A DNA stretch of 64,000 nucleotides from Oreocharis arfaki (lineage: Eukaryota; Chordata; Aves; Passeriformes; Paramythiidae): NCBI GenBank assembly GCA_013398015.1, contig VZRR01006734.1:254079-318078 (forward strand), written 5' to 3'. Below are positions 1-12,300 of the stretch, in pieces. The notes under the pieces are model-generated. The model did not search any database and was not told the origin of the DNA. It worked only from the letters and a program-made list of their open reading frames with translations. Positions within the stretch are counted from its first letter, which is position 1; each line of letters begins with the position of its first letter. The position numbers and the translations under genes were made by a program.

Positions 1-514
1 CAAGCTAACCTCTTTGCTTCTCAGATAAAGCAGACCTATGTTTTGCATATAGTTACAGAAAACACAGGAATGGAGGAGATAGTGCCCAACCAGATGGGCC
101 AGTTTCCATCACCCTTTATGCCTTCAAGCAGTCATTTACAGCCCTGTCTTTTTTTCTTTTTTTGGTTTTTTTTTTTTGGCCTTGTGCTACAAAGCAGAAA
201 TGGGGTCAGGGGAGCAACTTTGATTTTGTGAGAGCAGAAAACTGAGGGTGTTTTCTCAGGGTGCAAAGGAACCTTTCCAGCTGACAAACAGGGTGATAAC
301 ACAAGTTAATATGTTGGCACCGAGACCTTTCTGACACTGGAAATAAAAGGTGATAATTTCAGTCACTGTGAAAAGTTCATGTGGATACCTTCATCACGTG
401 GGACATTTTACAGCGTAACCTCTTGCTGCAGACAGCAGCTCTGCCTACCTTGGCTGTGACATAAAGCTCCCAATTAGCACTTAAGGAAAGAGACTTTACA
501 GACTGCACACTCAC
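1..514 (-). other. CELF2: CELF2 intron downstream of the 135-bp exon (partial)
   Basis: This is the 5' part of the intron after the RRM2 exon, cut by the window edge. It begins with a strong donor (GTGAGT). It contains a T-rich tract on the plus strand at 149-178 (A-rich in the transcript). No repeat family, exon or RNA gene is recognised. Confidence 0.9.
149..178. repeat. T-rich tract
   Basis: T runs interrupted by one C and a GG pair, inside the intron after the 135-bp exon. Confidence 0.92.
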
Positions 515-649
515 CTCGGCTCAGCCCATCTGGTCCCCGAAGGATTCGGCATTCTTCTATCTGGCCGAACGGAGAAAACATCACCCTGATATCATTCTCA
601 TTACACTTCTTCGAAACCATTCCTATGAACAATTTTCTGTCTTCCACAG
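515..649 (-). CDS. CELF2: CELF2 coding exon (135 bp): most of RRM2
   Basis: The exon completes the Ala codon and encodes (A)VEDRKLFIGMVSKKCNEND, continuing to RILRGPDGLSR plus one base of Gly (residues 104-148). RNP2 of RRM2 is KLFIGMV, followed by helix 1 (NENDIRVMFSPFG) and the beta-2/beta-3 loop. RNP1 of RRM2 must begin in the next exon, beyond position 1. The acceptor is ttatcttctag at 650; the donor is CGAG|GTGAGT at 514. Length 135 bp with phase 1 on both sides matches the family, so skipping this exon would keep the frame but remove most of RRM2. Reading through the donor gives a stop within about 15 codons, so intron retention would truncate the protein. Confidence 0.98.
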
Positions 650-841
650 CTAGAAGATAAAAATAATGAATGAGCAAAGGCCATTTCATCTTTTTCCTGT
701 GATCAATGCTTCATTACCACATCAAACCAAGCTCCAGTCATGTGAGTCTGGCTCTGTAACTGAAGACAAGTCCTAAGGCAAACACTTTATACTTACAACC
801 TCCCTTCCCCCTTTCCTTCCCTACCCCAAATATCTCATTTT

Positions 842-857
842 TCTCTCTCTCTCTCTC
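842..857. repeat. TC dinucleotide run
   Basis: A short pure TC microsatellite within a larger pyrimidine-rich stretch (about 806-867). On the transcribed strand it is a GA run. Confidence 0.9.
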
Positions 858-1319
858 CTTTTTCTAGAGGTGCTCACTGTTTACATAACATATTAATTGG
901 CTGTCTTAGTCACTCTGCATATACCTCCCCGTCACAGCTTCTAAAAGAAAAGCATCCTCTTTTAGAGACACTTTTAAAGATATCTTTGCATAGATTCTAA
1001 TTCAGATAAATTCCCTCATCCCCCTATGTGTGAAAGAAATCACGATGGGGTGAGGGTGAAGGAGGGATTGTGCACGTAATGATACAAGCTAATGAAAAAT
1101 ATTCCGGAGAAATGTTTTGAGAGCAGCTCCTATCTGAGCTTTCAATTTCAGCCAACTTAATGCACAGCACTGGAAAGGCAGATGTGCAGCGACTGCTCTG
1201 GAAAAAGAATGCATTAAATGTTTCTGCTTTTTTTTTTGGTGACACAGCCTTCTTTTCAGGAAGACAAAAGGCATATTCCAGGACATCACCTGAACACCCT
1301 TTGATGATGCTGAGTTTGC

Positions 1320-1333
1320 AAAAAAAAAAAAAA
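1320..1333. repeat. Poly-A run
   Basis: A 14-base A homopolymer on the plus strand, U-rich in the transcript. No retroposon body is recognised. Confidence 0.9.
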
Positions 1334-4300
1334 CATGAGAAAGGTGCTCTACCTGAATTATTGGTAGAATATTTCCTGCCTGCACTGTCACCAACACCAG
1401 CACAAGCTGGACTGCTGCAGCAGGATGCATACAGTCCTATTAATCAAACCCAAATTTACAGGTCTAAAGCTGGGGACTCTTGTCAAAAATGAAAGAGGTC
1501 ATCAAAACTTAATTCACTCTGGAAAGAATTAAAAATGTTAGCGCACCCACCCATCTACATTAAACCAAAAATCTAAGTGCTTATTATACAGTTCATACAC
1601 CAGTGCTTTCTTCTTCTCTGGAAGTGGCATGTAAATCCAATTCCCTGTTAATGAGCAGACTGTCAGGGTTTGTGGGGAAGCAAAGAGGGAAGGAAAGCTT
1701 TACTCCAGAGAGTCTGCACTGCACTTACTTATTTCTATTATTGTGCAAATTATTTTTGTAATGAAGTATTTTCATTTCTGGGCTTACAAAAAAAAATAAT
1801 GAATCCTCCCTTGCTCTCTATCTCCTGTATTAGTACGAATTTGTCAAATGGAATAAATTGCAGCTGAGGAAGAAGGAACTGCGTCCATTTTTTCTAGGAT
1901 TTTACTTGTGTTATACTTCAACACTTTCAGTGCATTTAATAATTTCAAGAATAACAAGAAGAGGTTCATGTTTATTGATCATGAGAAGCGTTTGAAGTAA
2001 TTTTCTCCTTAAATCGCTGATTTTAAAAAGTATTTGTAGCTTTTATACAAGCAGACACCAAACCCATGCATTTTTCAGAACCCAAAACAGAGACCAGCCC
2101 CTACAATCCCAGCTTCTCACTCAACAAGCTTGCAAGAAAATTGGTGTGAATTTAACACCCAGGGGAAGATGTTTTCCTCAGCAGAGATTCCTCAAGACTG
2201 AACATTTTCATTCACACTTTATATTGAGGTTCCACATGCAGGTGAACCCTCCAGAAAGGGTTAAGAAATGATGAATGCATGGGATGAGCCAGTTATATAC
2301 AGATCAGGAGCTGAATATGTGTGATTGCAAATAAGACCTGCAGGTTGGGATATTTATATAGACATAAATATATATAAATATATATGGAATTTTACATCTG
2401 ATTCATAATATATAGCTGACCTTGATGCTGCTAATTATTATTTTAAGGATGGGAAATCTGAATTGCCTTGCTCACAGCTGCAAGAGGAGTGCAGGCAGCC
2501 ACTTCTGCTGGTGAAAGGATGCCTGTAACTTGGATGCAGACAATTCCTATATGGCCTTGAGCAATCTTTTTTAGGGAGTTCCCAGGCCAGCCCTCATTGT
2601 CCCCTCGACAACAGCCACAGACTATGGCCATGGTGCAGGAAAAGTTTTGGTACAAGGGGCCCAGCTGGGCTGCCAGGTCTGAATCTCTCCACACCACAGA
2701 CTAAGGTCAGGCTGGGTGAAGCCTTGGTGCCAAGCACATTTCCAAGCATTGCCTTCTGCTCTGTGTTATGAACCTCTTATTTCGTGACTCTGTGTCAGCT
2801 AGTACCGGCTAGCTTAAATTTGGGTTGATCTTAGTCTTGAAATACAGTGTGCAGGTCTACCCTAAGGGTGATGGGGTTCCAACCTTCTTTTAAAAATAGC
2901 TACTGGCTAAGTTGGATGAATGCCTGCCACAGCATCCCAAAGGAGGTCCCTTGGGTCCTGCTTCGGTGCCAGGACAAAGCCTCAAACCAAACAGATTCAC
3001 GTGGAGACTCAAAAGAAATGAGATGCAAACAGAAGGCTTTGTTTTAATTTTCCAGAGAGTAGCAGGCGACAAACTCCCCACTGGCCTACTTTGGTTTCAC
3101 TAGTAAACCTATAAATATGCCATTTAACTAACATGATTTGCAGGTTTGCAGCTTGAGGGTGATTTTATAGTAAATTAAACATCCAGCTCCAGTGTACTGT
3201 ACATCTTAAAAATGCAGATTTCATGAAGAATGCTCAGAGTACAGAAAACATATTGATATGATGACGTGCTCTGCATTCAGTGCCATTAGTCAGTGCTGAT
3301 CAGTGTTGGAGCTTAAGAAAATTGCTATTCTTTTTCTGGCTAGGGGCCCAGCATAAAAAACATTTAAAGTGACAATTGTCAAGATCAAAATGACATGTTT
3401 TCACTCCATCTGATAGAACATCTGATATTATTAGGCTGAAAGAGTTTTTAACAATATATTCCCACACAAAGAACGGAATACTTTTCCACCTCAGTAAGAC
3501 TGATTTTCAGGATTTATTTCTGCATTTTTGGTCAGCCACTTCTTTCTTTCTAAAATGAATTCTTACCTGCCACACAGGCAAGGCTTGAGAATCAAACAGA
3601 CAACAGAGTACAAGAAGTGTGGGTCAAATGTATTTAGAGGTTAGCAAACTTCCCTTCGGATCTGCCATGCCCGCGGATTTTCCTGTGTGTGTTGGGTTTC
3701 TCCCAAGGAGCGTAAAAGGAGGAGCCCAGCAATAAACACACGTGACCCAGCAAAGCATTGAGACTGGGACAGGTGCTGCTGCTTGGGGAAAGGATGACAG
3801 CCTAAACCCATCTGGCCTAACTTCAGTGACCTACAGTTTTAGTCTCAGCTCAATTGGCAGCTGGCAATGCCAAGAGATCAGCTCCTCCAAAGAGTGACGG
3901 ATCTCACCTCTCCCAGCAAGGTGGGATGGCCTTTGTCATGGCAGTCTCTCCCCTGCTGCTGACAGTAGATCACAGATTTTTTTATGCTGACTGAGTAGAG
4001 TGACAGACGCTGTTACCTTCCATTCAACTCCCAAATCCTGGGCATCATGATAACACCTAGATGTCCTGAGCTCCAGCTGCAGGGACAGGAGGAATAAATG
4101 AGCTCTGAGGGACTGGACAAAGCTTGGGAGCTGTGAGTGCTTTGGGCAATGAGAGCAGGCAAAGAAGGCGTCGGGGGGAAGGGTAACAGTGTGCAAGGGC
4201 CAGCACTTGTGTGCATGTATCTCATAAGCATTTCACTGCTGCTTGATAACTCTCTCTCGCACCCTTGGGGTAAGTTTCAACAGTTCAAAATCCAGAAAAA

Positions 4301-5651
4301 TCAAAACTTTATTGGTGTGTGTTTGAAATCATTATTTCTGAACGTCACTCATGGGCTTAGTTGAACTTTCTGACTTTTTTGCACTGCTCTGTGAGAATGA
4401 AGTATATACAACAGTTTGGAAGTAGCAGGTAGGATGGGGTGGCTGAGTGCCCCTCCTTGATGGAGCAGAAGCAGCCAGAAGGTCACAGTAAACAAGGCCT
4501 GAAGTTCTGTTTAAAAGAAGGAAGGCGTGAAACCGCACAGTTTCTTGATTAACACATTATGGGGTTCACCTTTAATCCATCCTAACACATTACAAACGCA
4601 GGTGGGCTGTGCTGCCAGGGCAGCTCAAGTGGCATATCCAGTGCTAAGCCTGCTGGATTTGGGGTGGGGTTTGCCAGAATGCAGGGACCCTGCGTGACGA
4701 GGTGCAGACACCTGTTTTAAAATGAGATTATTTGCTCTTGTAACCCCATCAAGGCTAGCTCTGCCATCACTGGCACGCGTGCCTGGGCATCATGTTCAAA
4801 TCCAGAACTCTGCGTTAGCCATCAAAGGTTATCTGAGATGAAGTCTGTCTCTGCAGGGGGGTGGAACTTTTCAAACTGAGCTTCCTGTCTTCTGACAGCA
4901 CTTCATCCAGTGTGCAGAATAGCGTCCTGAAGGGTCTAATTTTTTAGCTTTTCTCAATTTGCTTCAGTAATGAGCATTTCTTGCAGGCTGTATTAGACTG
5001 CTTGTGCTAACCCAGGAGAATAAAGGAATTATTTTCTGAACACTACAAAAGAATTAAACCCTGTAATAATCATGGGAAATCTCCCTGAAGATTCAACAAA
5101 ATTTTCGTTTCACTCTTCTAAATCCCCAAAATTCTGAAAGATCAAAATTATAACTTTATTTTGTATTTCTGAGGAGTCCAGTAGATAAAGAGTGCATTTT
5201 CTCCCCAGAAGATGACTTCTCTTTTGAGAAAATAGATAGATAGTTAATTATGTATAAATGGCGTAGAGGGGTTTTTTTGTCTTGGTTTGGTTTTGGTTTT
5301 TACTCCCATATAGAAGTGAAGGGGTGAAACCAGACTTTTTATCCCTAGCTGTAAGCCTGTGAAAACCCCTTGCATACAATCTGTCAAAGTCACACCTGAA
5401 TCTGGAGCTGCCTGCATTAATTATCAACTTTTCTATGTGTTAGTGCTAACATATGGCCTCTAATTACTACCTCCAAATCGGCAAAGTTGTGCCACTTAGA
5501 ATTTCAAAATTATTTTTAAAATTTTCCACTAATAAAATAAATAAGAACAAATTATAAGATTACTCAGTTATCCTCCTCCCTACTTTAATTTTCCCTGAAG
5601 CTTTGATCCATTTAAGAGCAGACTGTCTGCAGGATATGTGCCTGAAAGTAC

Positions 5652-5699
5652 TGACTGTGTTCAAATAGTCACATTTGAACACATTGACTGTGTTCAAAT
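5652..5699. repeat. Direct repeat flanking an inverted copy
   Basis: The 15-mer tgactgtgttcaaat occurs at 5652-5666 and again at 5685-5699. Between them, 5673-5683 reads atttgaacaca, the reverse complement of part of the same word. The block could fold as alternative hairpins. Confidence 0.9.
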
Positions 5700-6204
5700 C
5701 CAGATCCAAGACACATTTAAGCATTTGCAAATTGTAGCATGTTAATGGCCACAGAAAACTTAGAGTCAAGCAGGTGTTTGCAAGTTTTTCAGCATTAGAC
5801 TGGAGGAACCCCCTTTGTTTGAAAAATGGAAAATGTCCTTAGAAGGATAAACACTGAGAGTGATGAATCTAGTAATGGTGGAAAGCCAAAACCATGCTTT
5901 TTGGCAGAAAATCCTTAACCAAAACTTTGAAGAAAAGTTAAAACAACCTGCACAAAGGCGATCAGACCAGACCTACCGGGTGATCAGACCAGGACACACT
6001 ACAAAATTCATCATCTGCAAATCTTTCAGAGATGTTATGTTTGTCAGCAGTAAGAAGCTTTTCAGAATCCTCCTGGGTAGACAAATTAATTAAATCTGAG
6101 GCCAAGTCTTGCCCCAACAACCCGAGCTGCTAAAACTTTGGTGAAAGAGACCAAGCTTTGCTTCATGTGCATGAGCAGAGAACTGACTTATACACGCTGT
6201 AGGC

Positions 6205-6345
6205 AGGGAAGGAGCCACTGGAACAGGGTGCCCAGAGAAGCTGTGGATGCCCCATCCCTGGAAGTGTTCCAGGCCAGGCTGCATGGGGCTCTGAGCAACC
6301 TGGTCCAGGTTAGTAACACATGTGCAGGAGGTGTCCCTTCCATAC
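6205..6345 (+). mobile_element. CR1 LINE 3' fragment
   Basis: The stretch follows the avian CR1 3' region: 'ggaacagggtgcccagagaa' then a 'ccatccctggaagtgttcca'-type segment and 'gagcaacctggtccag'. It is truncated at both ends and interrupted after about 6310 by sequence unlike the consensus. It is non-coding and old. Confidence 0.85.
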
Positions 6346-7879
6346 CCATCTCCCAGGTTCCATGAGGTGAGCTTAGCCTCTGGTGCCAAGGGACAGATAC
6401 CTGAGGTGTTGCAGATATCTAAGGGCAGGAACAGTGATGGAAAAGGAGGAGCATTTTGTCCTGGTACCCTCTGGCTTGGATGCTTATTCAAACCTTTTAC
6501 ACAAGGGACTCAATATGGGGAGGGGACATTTTATCACACAGCAAATACTGCTCTTTGAAAACCTCTGAAATCCTCTGTGAGAGGACCTCTCCTTCCTCCC
6601 TATGGAACCTGAACAGTTCTATCAATCCTTCACAGACATGTACAAGCTCAGAAGAATTGTAGTGTGTTCAACTTGTCCTACACATCTTTCCACAAGAAAT
6701 TTTTGACCAAGAAGATTTCTTAAACCTCTTTGCAAACTGAGAAACACCACTTTACCTATAAAATCCACTGGGATCCACCCGTGACTCAGAAATCAAAGAG
6801 ATTCAAGTTTTCCTCAAAATCTCAACCACCAGAGATCATGAAAACCAAGATTCCTTGGCATGTCTTCTTTCTTTTCCCCTTTGAACTTACCAATCTGGTT
6901 GAAGAGGTACAGTTTACAATTTGCTGTTGGCATAGATAATATACCTCCTCAGATGGATAGCCTGGAGCATATGTGAAACACGTGCCAAACAGACCTCCTC
7001 CTCCTGCTGTTTTTTCTCCTTCTTGATCTCCAAGCTGCCTGCAAACTGTCATCCACTCCATGAACCCCATGCCTACACCCTGCCTTTCTGAGGAGCTGTA
7101 CCATTATTACCATCATTGCAGTATTATTTTGCCTTCTGTTTCTCTAGTCAATTAAAAAAAAAAAAATAGTTCACAACCCCTTGAACATGCCTATCAAAAG
7201 TTCCCACACCCTTCAGGAGTCTAAATTTAAAAAGGTGTTTAATTTGACACTTGGAACCTCTGAACTGACAATTTGTTTTCCCCAAAAATACAAAAAAAGG
7301 CAAGAAATAAAAAAGCAAAAAAAGACAATCCCTCATGATTTTCATGCTTGGAATAGATGCCAGAAAATAAGAGAGTATTCCCACAGTGCAGACAGGAGTT
7401 CCATGCAGATAACCCCAGACTAACAACAGCAGCCAGGAGCCAACCTACCCTGCTTTCCAAGCAGGTGCTACTTGCAGAGAAAGACAGAATTTGCACAATT
7501 CCCCACAGTGTGTTTCCAATATGTTCAATCTCCTTTAGAAAGAAACACTTCAGGCAATGAACAAGTAACTCACTGGGAGTCAATTTTGGCCCATTGCCTC
7601 TTATTTTTCTAATTTGCCAAGGAAATTGAGGTGAAATTTGTCTTTGAAAGAAGAACCCATAGAGGCCATACTTAGTTCAGAGGCTTCAGGCTGCTGTTCC
7701 TGTGCCTAAGGGATAATTGTGCCTACTGCTAGCACTAAATACTAGGGACTGGAATTTGGATTCCAACAGACACGTTCTCCATGGCCGCAGTGGGGCCTGC
7801 AAAGTTCAGTCATTTTGCCCATCCTCGGTGCCTTGCCCTCTGTTCTGAACACTCAAAGACAGCAAGAAATCACTGCTAA

Positions 7880-8115
7880 AACTCTTTGGGAAAATGCTCT
7901 TCTCCCAGAGGGTGTCTGGGCGCTGGAACAGGCTCCCCAGAGCAGTGGTCACAACACCACAACTGACAGAGCTCAACGAGCAATTTGACAATGCTCTTAA
8001 GCACATGGTGGGATTTTTGGGATTGTCTCGTGCAGGGCTGGGAATCAGACTTTGAGAATCCTCGTGGACAGATATCTATCCTTTTCAATTCAGAATATTC
8101 AATGATTCTATGACT
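7880..8115 (+). mobile_element. CR1 LINE 3' fragment, divergent subfamily
   Basis: Matches the avian CR1 variant whose 3' end reads 'ctggaacaggctccccagag', 'agcacatggtgggattttt', 'gggattgtctcgtgcagggc' and ends 'caatgattctatgactcc'. It is diverged and strongly 5' truncated. Confidence 0.8.
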
Positions 8116-9290
8116 CCAACCTGAGAGAGAGAACACCCCCTCCTGTACAAATGGGTGACAGCTCATATTTCCCGTGCTCATGGCCACTTTTGTTTGGAAA
8201 GTTGTCATAATGGAAAACCTAGCATAATGTGAAGTTTTAATTTCCTTCCAAACTTCATAATCCTTGGAGAAGTCTGAAAAAGGGATGCACTACAATTAGC
8301 AAAAAAAGAAGCCTTAAAAAAGCCTTGCGGAGAGATTTAGAGCCCAATCATAATTTACATTTGCAGGTATGTAGATCTCTAAGTGCACGGCTTCTGCCCT
8401 GATTACTAATTAATGAGGTGCAAAGACGCCTGTTGGAGGAACCAGCTCTGATTATGTGGGCCTTATGGGAAAATGAAGCTCTTGCAATCTAAGAAGGCAG
8501 ATGATATCTTTAACATATATTTTAGAAAATTACAGGAACAAATCAAGGGGCAAAATATACACGTATATATTTTTAAAGAATCACACGCCGCCAAGTTGTG
8601 CTACCATTCGATTATCTTATTTCCCTGAATATATAAACCTGGCATGTTTAATAGATTTAGCCTGCCATCTATTTTGCGTGTCATATACATCCTCTCAGGC
8701 AGTACCCTAGTATTCCAAATGGATATTACTGTCTTTATAGCATTCATTTTTCAATCGTTTTGAGGAATAAGTATACAGAAAGCTCCAAAGTGGGTTTCCC
8801 AGCTCATAATGAAGCATGATTAAAACCTAAATTTGGCTCAGATTCAGAATGGCATCACTGTATAAAAATGTAGTTTCGGCAAATGTTTAAGGCTGATCAT
8901 GTGCTTACATAGTTTGTTAACACAGGTATGCCTTTTTGTTTCTTTTATTTTTAATGTTCAACATTAACATTTTATCTCCATTTTATCAATCTCAAGTGCT
9001 CCCACGTTACCTCACTGTTAGGAGAATCCAAGGGAAGGATGTTCCCAGTGAGGTGAGTAATGATGTACAGCAGGTACAAGGAAGACCCTTTTTGAGGACA
9101 TTTCCTTCTTTCTTTGAAGCAGAAGATAATAGGGAGTTCAGAGCAGCTCAACACCTTCCCAACATGTCAGGTGTAGGGAAACTGCCTATCATTTTCACCA
9201 CAAAAGAAGTAAACCAAAAACTCTCACAATGTTGTGCTTACTTTAGTTTAGAGAGAGACACAATTAAGTAAAAATAAATTAAACACATAC

Positions 9291-9339
9291 CATTTGACTT
9301 TTCACTATCTGCGGGTTTCATCTGAATAGGATGATGCAT
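9291..9339 (-). CDS. CELF2: CELF2 coding exon (49 bp): end of RRM1 and linker
   Basis: This small exon encodes MHHPIQMKPADSEKSN plus the first base of an Ala codon (residues 88-103). It carries the last strand of RRM1 (the HPIQMKPAD edge strand) and the start of the RRM1-RRM2 linker. The Ser-Asn pair (KSN) is the CELF2 form; CELF1 has KNN. The acceptor has a clear polypyrimidine tract ending tttttag at 9340; the donor is G|GTATG at 9290. It starts in phase 0 with an ATG codon and ends in phase 1. The size of 49 bp is the usual one for the family. It was too short to stand out as an open frame and was found by searching for the expected peptide between the 83- and 135-bp exons. Confidence 0.98.
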
Positions 9340-12300
9340 CTAAAAACAAAAATGAAAGAGAGTAAGGCAGGTTGGATAGTCATAAAAAAATCAAGAGTCA
9401 TTTTCTTAATGAAGGGCTAAAAAGAGACACAATTTAATAATAAACATGTTGAAATTATATAAATTCAAAATAACACTGTATTATAGGCTTATAAGAAAAA
9501 ATAAAATGGTAAAGGCATATTTTATAACGAGGAAGATTAAAAAAAAAGGATCATTGGGCCCATAGGACTCATATAAATCTTTAATTTGCTGTATCTAGTT
9601 TCAGAAGAACTTTAAAGTTACAGCCCTCATTAGTTTATGGCATGCTTGGTTTCTGTTTTACCAACTTTTTTTTTCCTTGAGCTCAACCACTGCCAAAACC
9701 AAGATGGAATTTTCAAGCAATTTAAGAACTAGCAAGCATTTCAAATGCACTCAGAGGAGTTGAGTTTGACAAATGAACTTTGCTTGTAATTAAAAAACTG
9801 TGCTGATTCTTTCAGGACTGAAGAAGAAGAGATCTTGATTCCTAAAATAGCTTCCTATAATTATTTAGTATCTCATCTTTTTTGTTTTAGAATACATTAT
9901 ACATTCATTCATAAAGCTTCCACTACAACACATAACAATTATGGCTTCCATAAAAACTCGAAATCCTTTCTCCTTTTCAACCTCTTCCTCCATTCATGTC
10001 CCTCTTACTACAAAGGAAACCAATCCCTGTGTGCAGCGTTCCATTCTGATCATCCCACCTTGGCACACTTGGTCTGGTGTGTCCTCAGATTTCTCTACTA
10101 AATAATTCAACACTGAATTGTTGATAGCTCCAATAAAATTTCTACAAGTGGTGGTTTTGTTCTCTCAGGAATAATAACACCATAACAGTCGAGCTCCCTC
10201 ATGATCAGAGTGTGTGACTTTTCCACAGGACATTGGTGATAGCCAGCCCTGTGGCCACTGCGGTGTGTTCAGGGAAATTTTATTACAGCTTCTCAAAAGC
10301 CTCCAGAACTGACCTCCCACTGACATTCAATGTGGGAGATGCTCAAGCTTGCAGAAAATCCCCCATTTTTATTTTCTTTCATGGGCTCTGCATAGTTGCT
10401 GGGATTTGACTGCACAAACCTTCCAGCAGCAGCAGGGCAACTGCCTTTTCTCTCCTCAGCAAATCCTTACCAATTCACGGGAACAGGTGAAATAATGTAT
10501 GCTCGTTCTACTTTTGTATCATTTTTCAGTGCAGTGCAGCTGAGTATTGCCTGAAAATGTCAGAGGCAATTCCATTTTTTAAATAAAAGACTGTTACGAC
10601 AAACTCTGGGAAACAAAAACAGCTGAGCAGGAGAGAACATCTATGCCCTCATATCAAATGTGCTTTCAAAGCTGCACAGAAACCCACATCTGCATTGCTT
10701 TTGGTGAAGTAACTTAACCACCAGGGAAAAAGTTGCTGGATTCTTTAGAAGATATAAAATATTGCTGTGAATGTTTCTGTTAGATTTACTCAAAGTCCAG
10801 AATGCTCCCTGGCCTCGCAAATCAATGTATTCCCTGTGCTGCTTGCACAACTCCCCACTGTGTCCTCGGAAAGGCAAAGCCACAAGGTAGATGTAGTTGT
10901 CGGGATGCATAAATTTGCTTCAGTTTTAACAATTCTGTTCTCTTTGAATCATTTGTTGCCTAAATGGAATTTATTAGCCCAGCACTTGTCTTCCACCACT
11001 CTTATTCGATCAATTTTATAGAAAAAAGGGAACTTCTGTCATTCTCTGTCTTCTTTAGTGCTTAAGATTTTTCCTGACACCAAAAATACACTGGGCACCG
11101 CAGGAGACTTAAAATTCATGGGAATGAGAGGCAGCATGTCCACTCAGCAAGCACAAACAGAAAGAAGAAAAAGGTGTAACTTGCTCCACAAGGCCGTTGC
11201 AGGTTACTGATGTCTCTGAGGAGCAATGGAGCAGTGAGAAAATAGAGGAAAGAAAGGCAAGTATCAAAAACTCAGGAATATGCAGAATATATGAGAAAAA
11301 CCCAGCCCAAATTCAGGCCTTTTGTAGATAGAGAATCTACCACTCCTTACAGCTGCATTTATATGCCCCTAAGAGGAGATTCTAACAATATTAAAAACCT
11401 CTCCCTTTTCAAACTGCCTGAACCAGAGAAGCCAACTTTAGACCAAATCCACGCGAAGAAGTTACTTTTGCAGCCCATGGTCACAACGCAAAGATCAGTG
11501 TTACCTGACAAACACATTTATTGCATATCCAAAATAATTTTCGTCTGTTGCACATAATTACCTCAAGTTCATTAACTCATTAATCTAGTACACTCACAAA
11601 GCAAGAGGCAAGATTTCACATGATGCTTCAGCTGGGTTTTGACTTAATTTCAAAAGTTCCTGCTAAAAACTCATGGTGGTCCAAATTCTCTTCACACCAC
11701 CAAGCTGAATTTTGGAGTGATGCCATTGTGCTTAAAATTATATTGGTGCAAAACTAATAAAAGATCCAGCTCAGGCCTGGAGAGTTTAAACTGCAGAACA
11801 CCCCCAGGAAAATGGATGTGATACACAAACCTGGCTTCAGCGAATAGGAAAGTGGAAAAATACCTTACTGACAGTTTCCTAACATGAGAGGGCTCATGTT
11901 GAAGCTTGTTTAACCCTGACCATCACCAATTGATACGTTAACAACCTTTAACACTAGATTCAATAAAACATGCCATTTATAACCTGAAATGGGTTTTACA
12001 GAGTCACTGGTTCGCATCTCATTATTAAACTCATTGCTGACCTCTAGAGACAACTGCCGTGACAATACATATTATAAGCTCTCTACCCATAAAATATTTA
12101 AAGGTAGGTGTAAAAAAGAAACGAAAAGAAAAGAATGACTCTCAAAGAAGTGTGTAGTGAATAAGAAAATTAAAGGGGCAGAGACAAAAGCTAAATAGGT
12201 ACCATCCTTTTACTCTACAATGAGCAAAAGAGAAAATAATCTGTGCGTTTTATATCTTCCTTGTATAACTGCAGGCGATAAAATAATAAAATAGCTGTGC

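Larger units (their letters stand above)
650..9290 (-). other. CELF2: CELF2 intron between the 49-bp and 135-bp exons (8.6 kb)
   Basis: The intron is bounded by a GTATG donor and a ttctag acceptor. Contents recognised: plus-oriented CR1 scraps at about 6205-6345 and 7880-8115, a direct/inverted repeat cluster at 5652-5699, a TC run at 842-857, a poly-A run at 1320-1333 and an AT-rich stretch around 2360-2412. A conserved-looking, TAAT-bearing block lies at 8340-8465. The rest is unremarkable AT-rich intron in which I see no exon. Confidence 0.9.

Noticed and set aside
3660..3860. Possible LTR-like segment (gttgggtttctcccaaggag and following)
   Set aside because: No TG...CA termini, no primer binding site, no polyadenylation layout and no second copy could be found.
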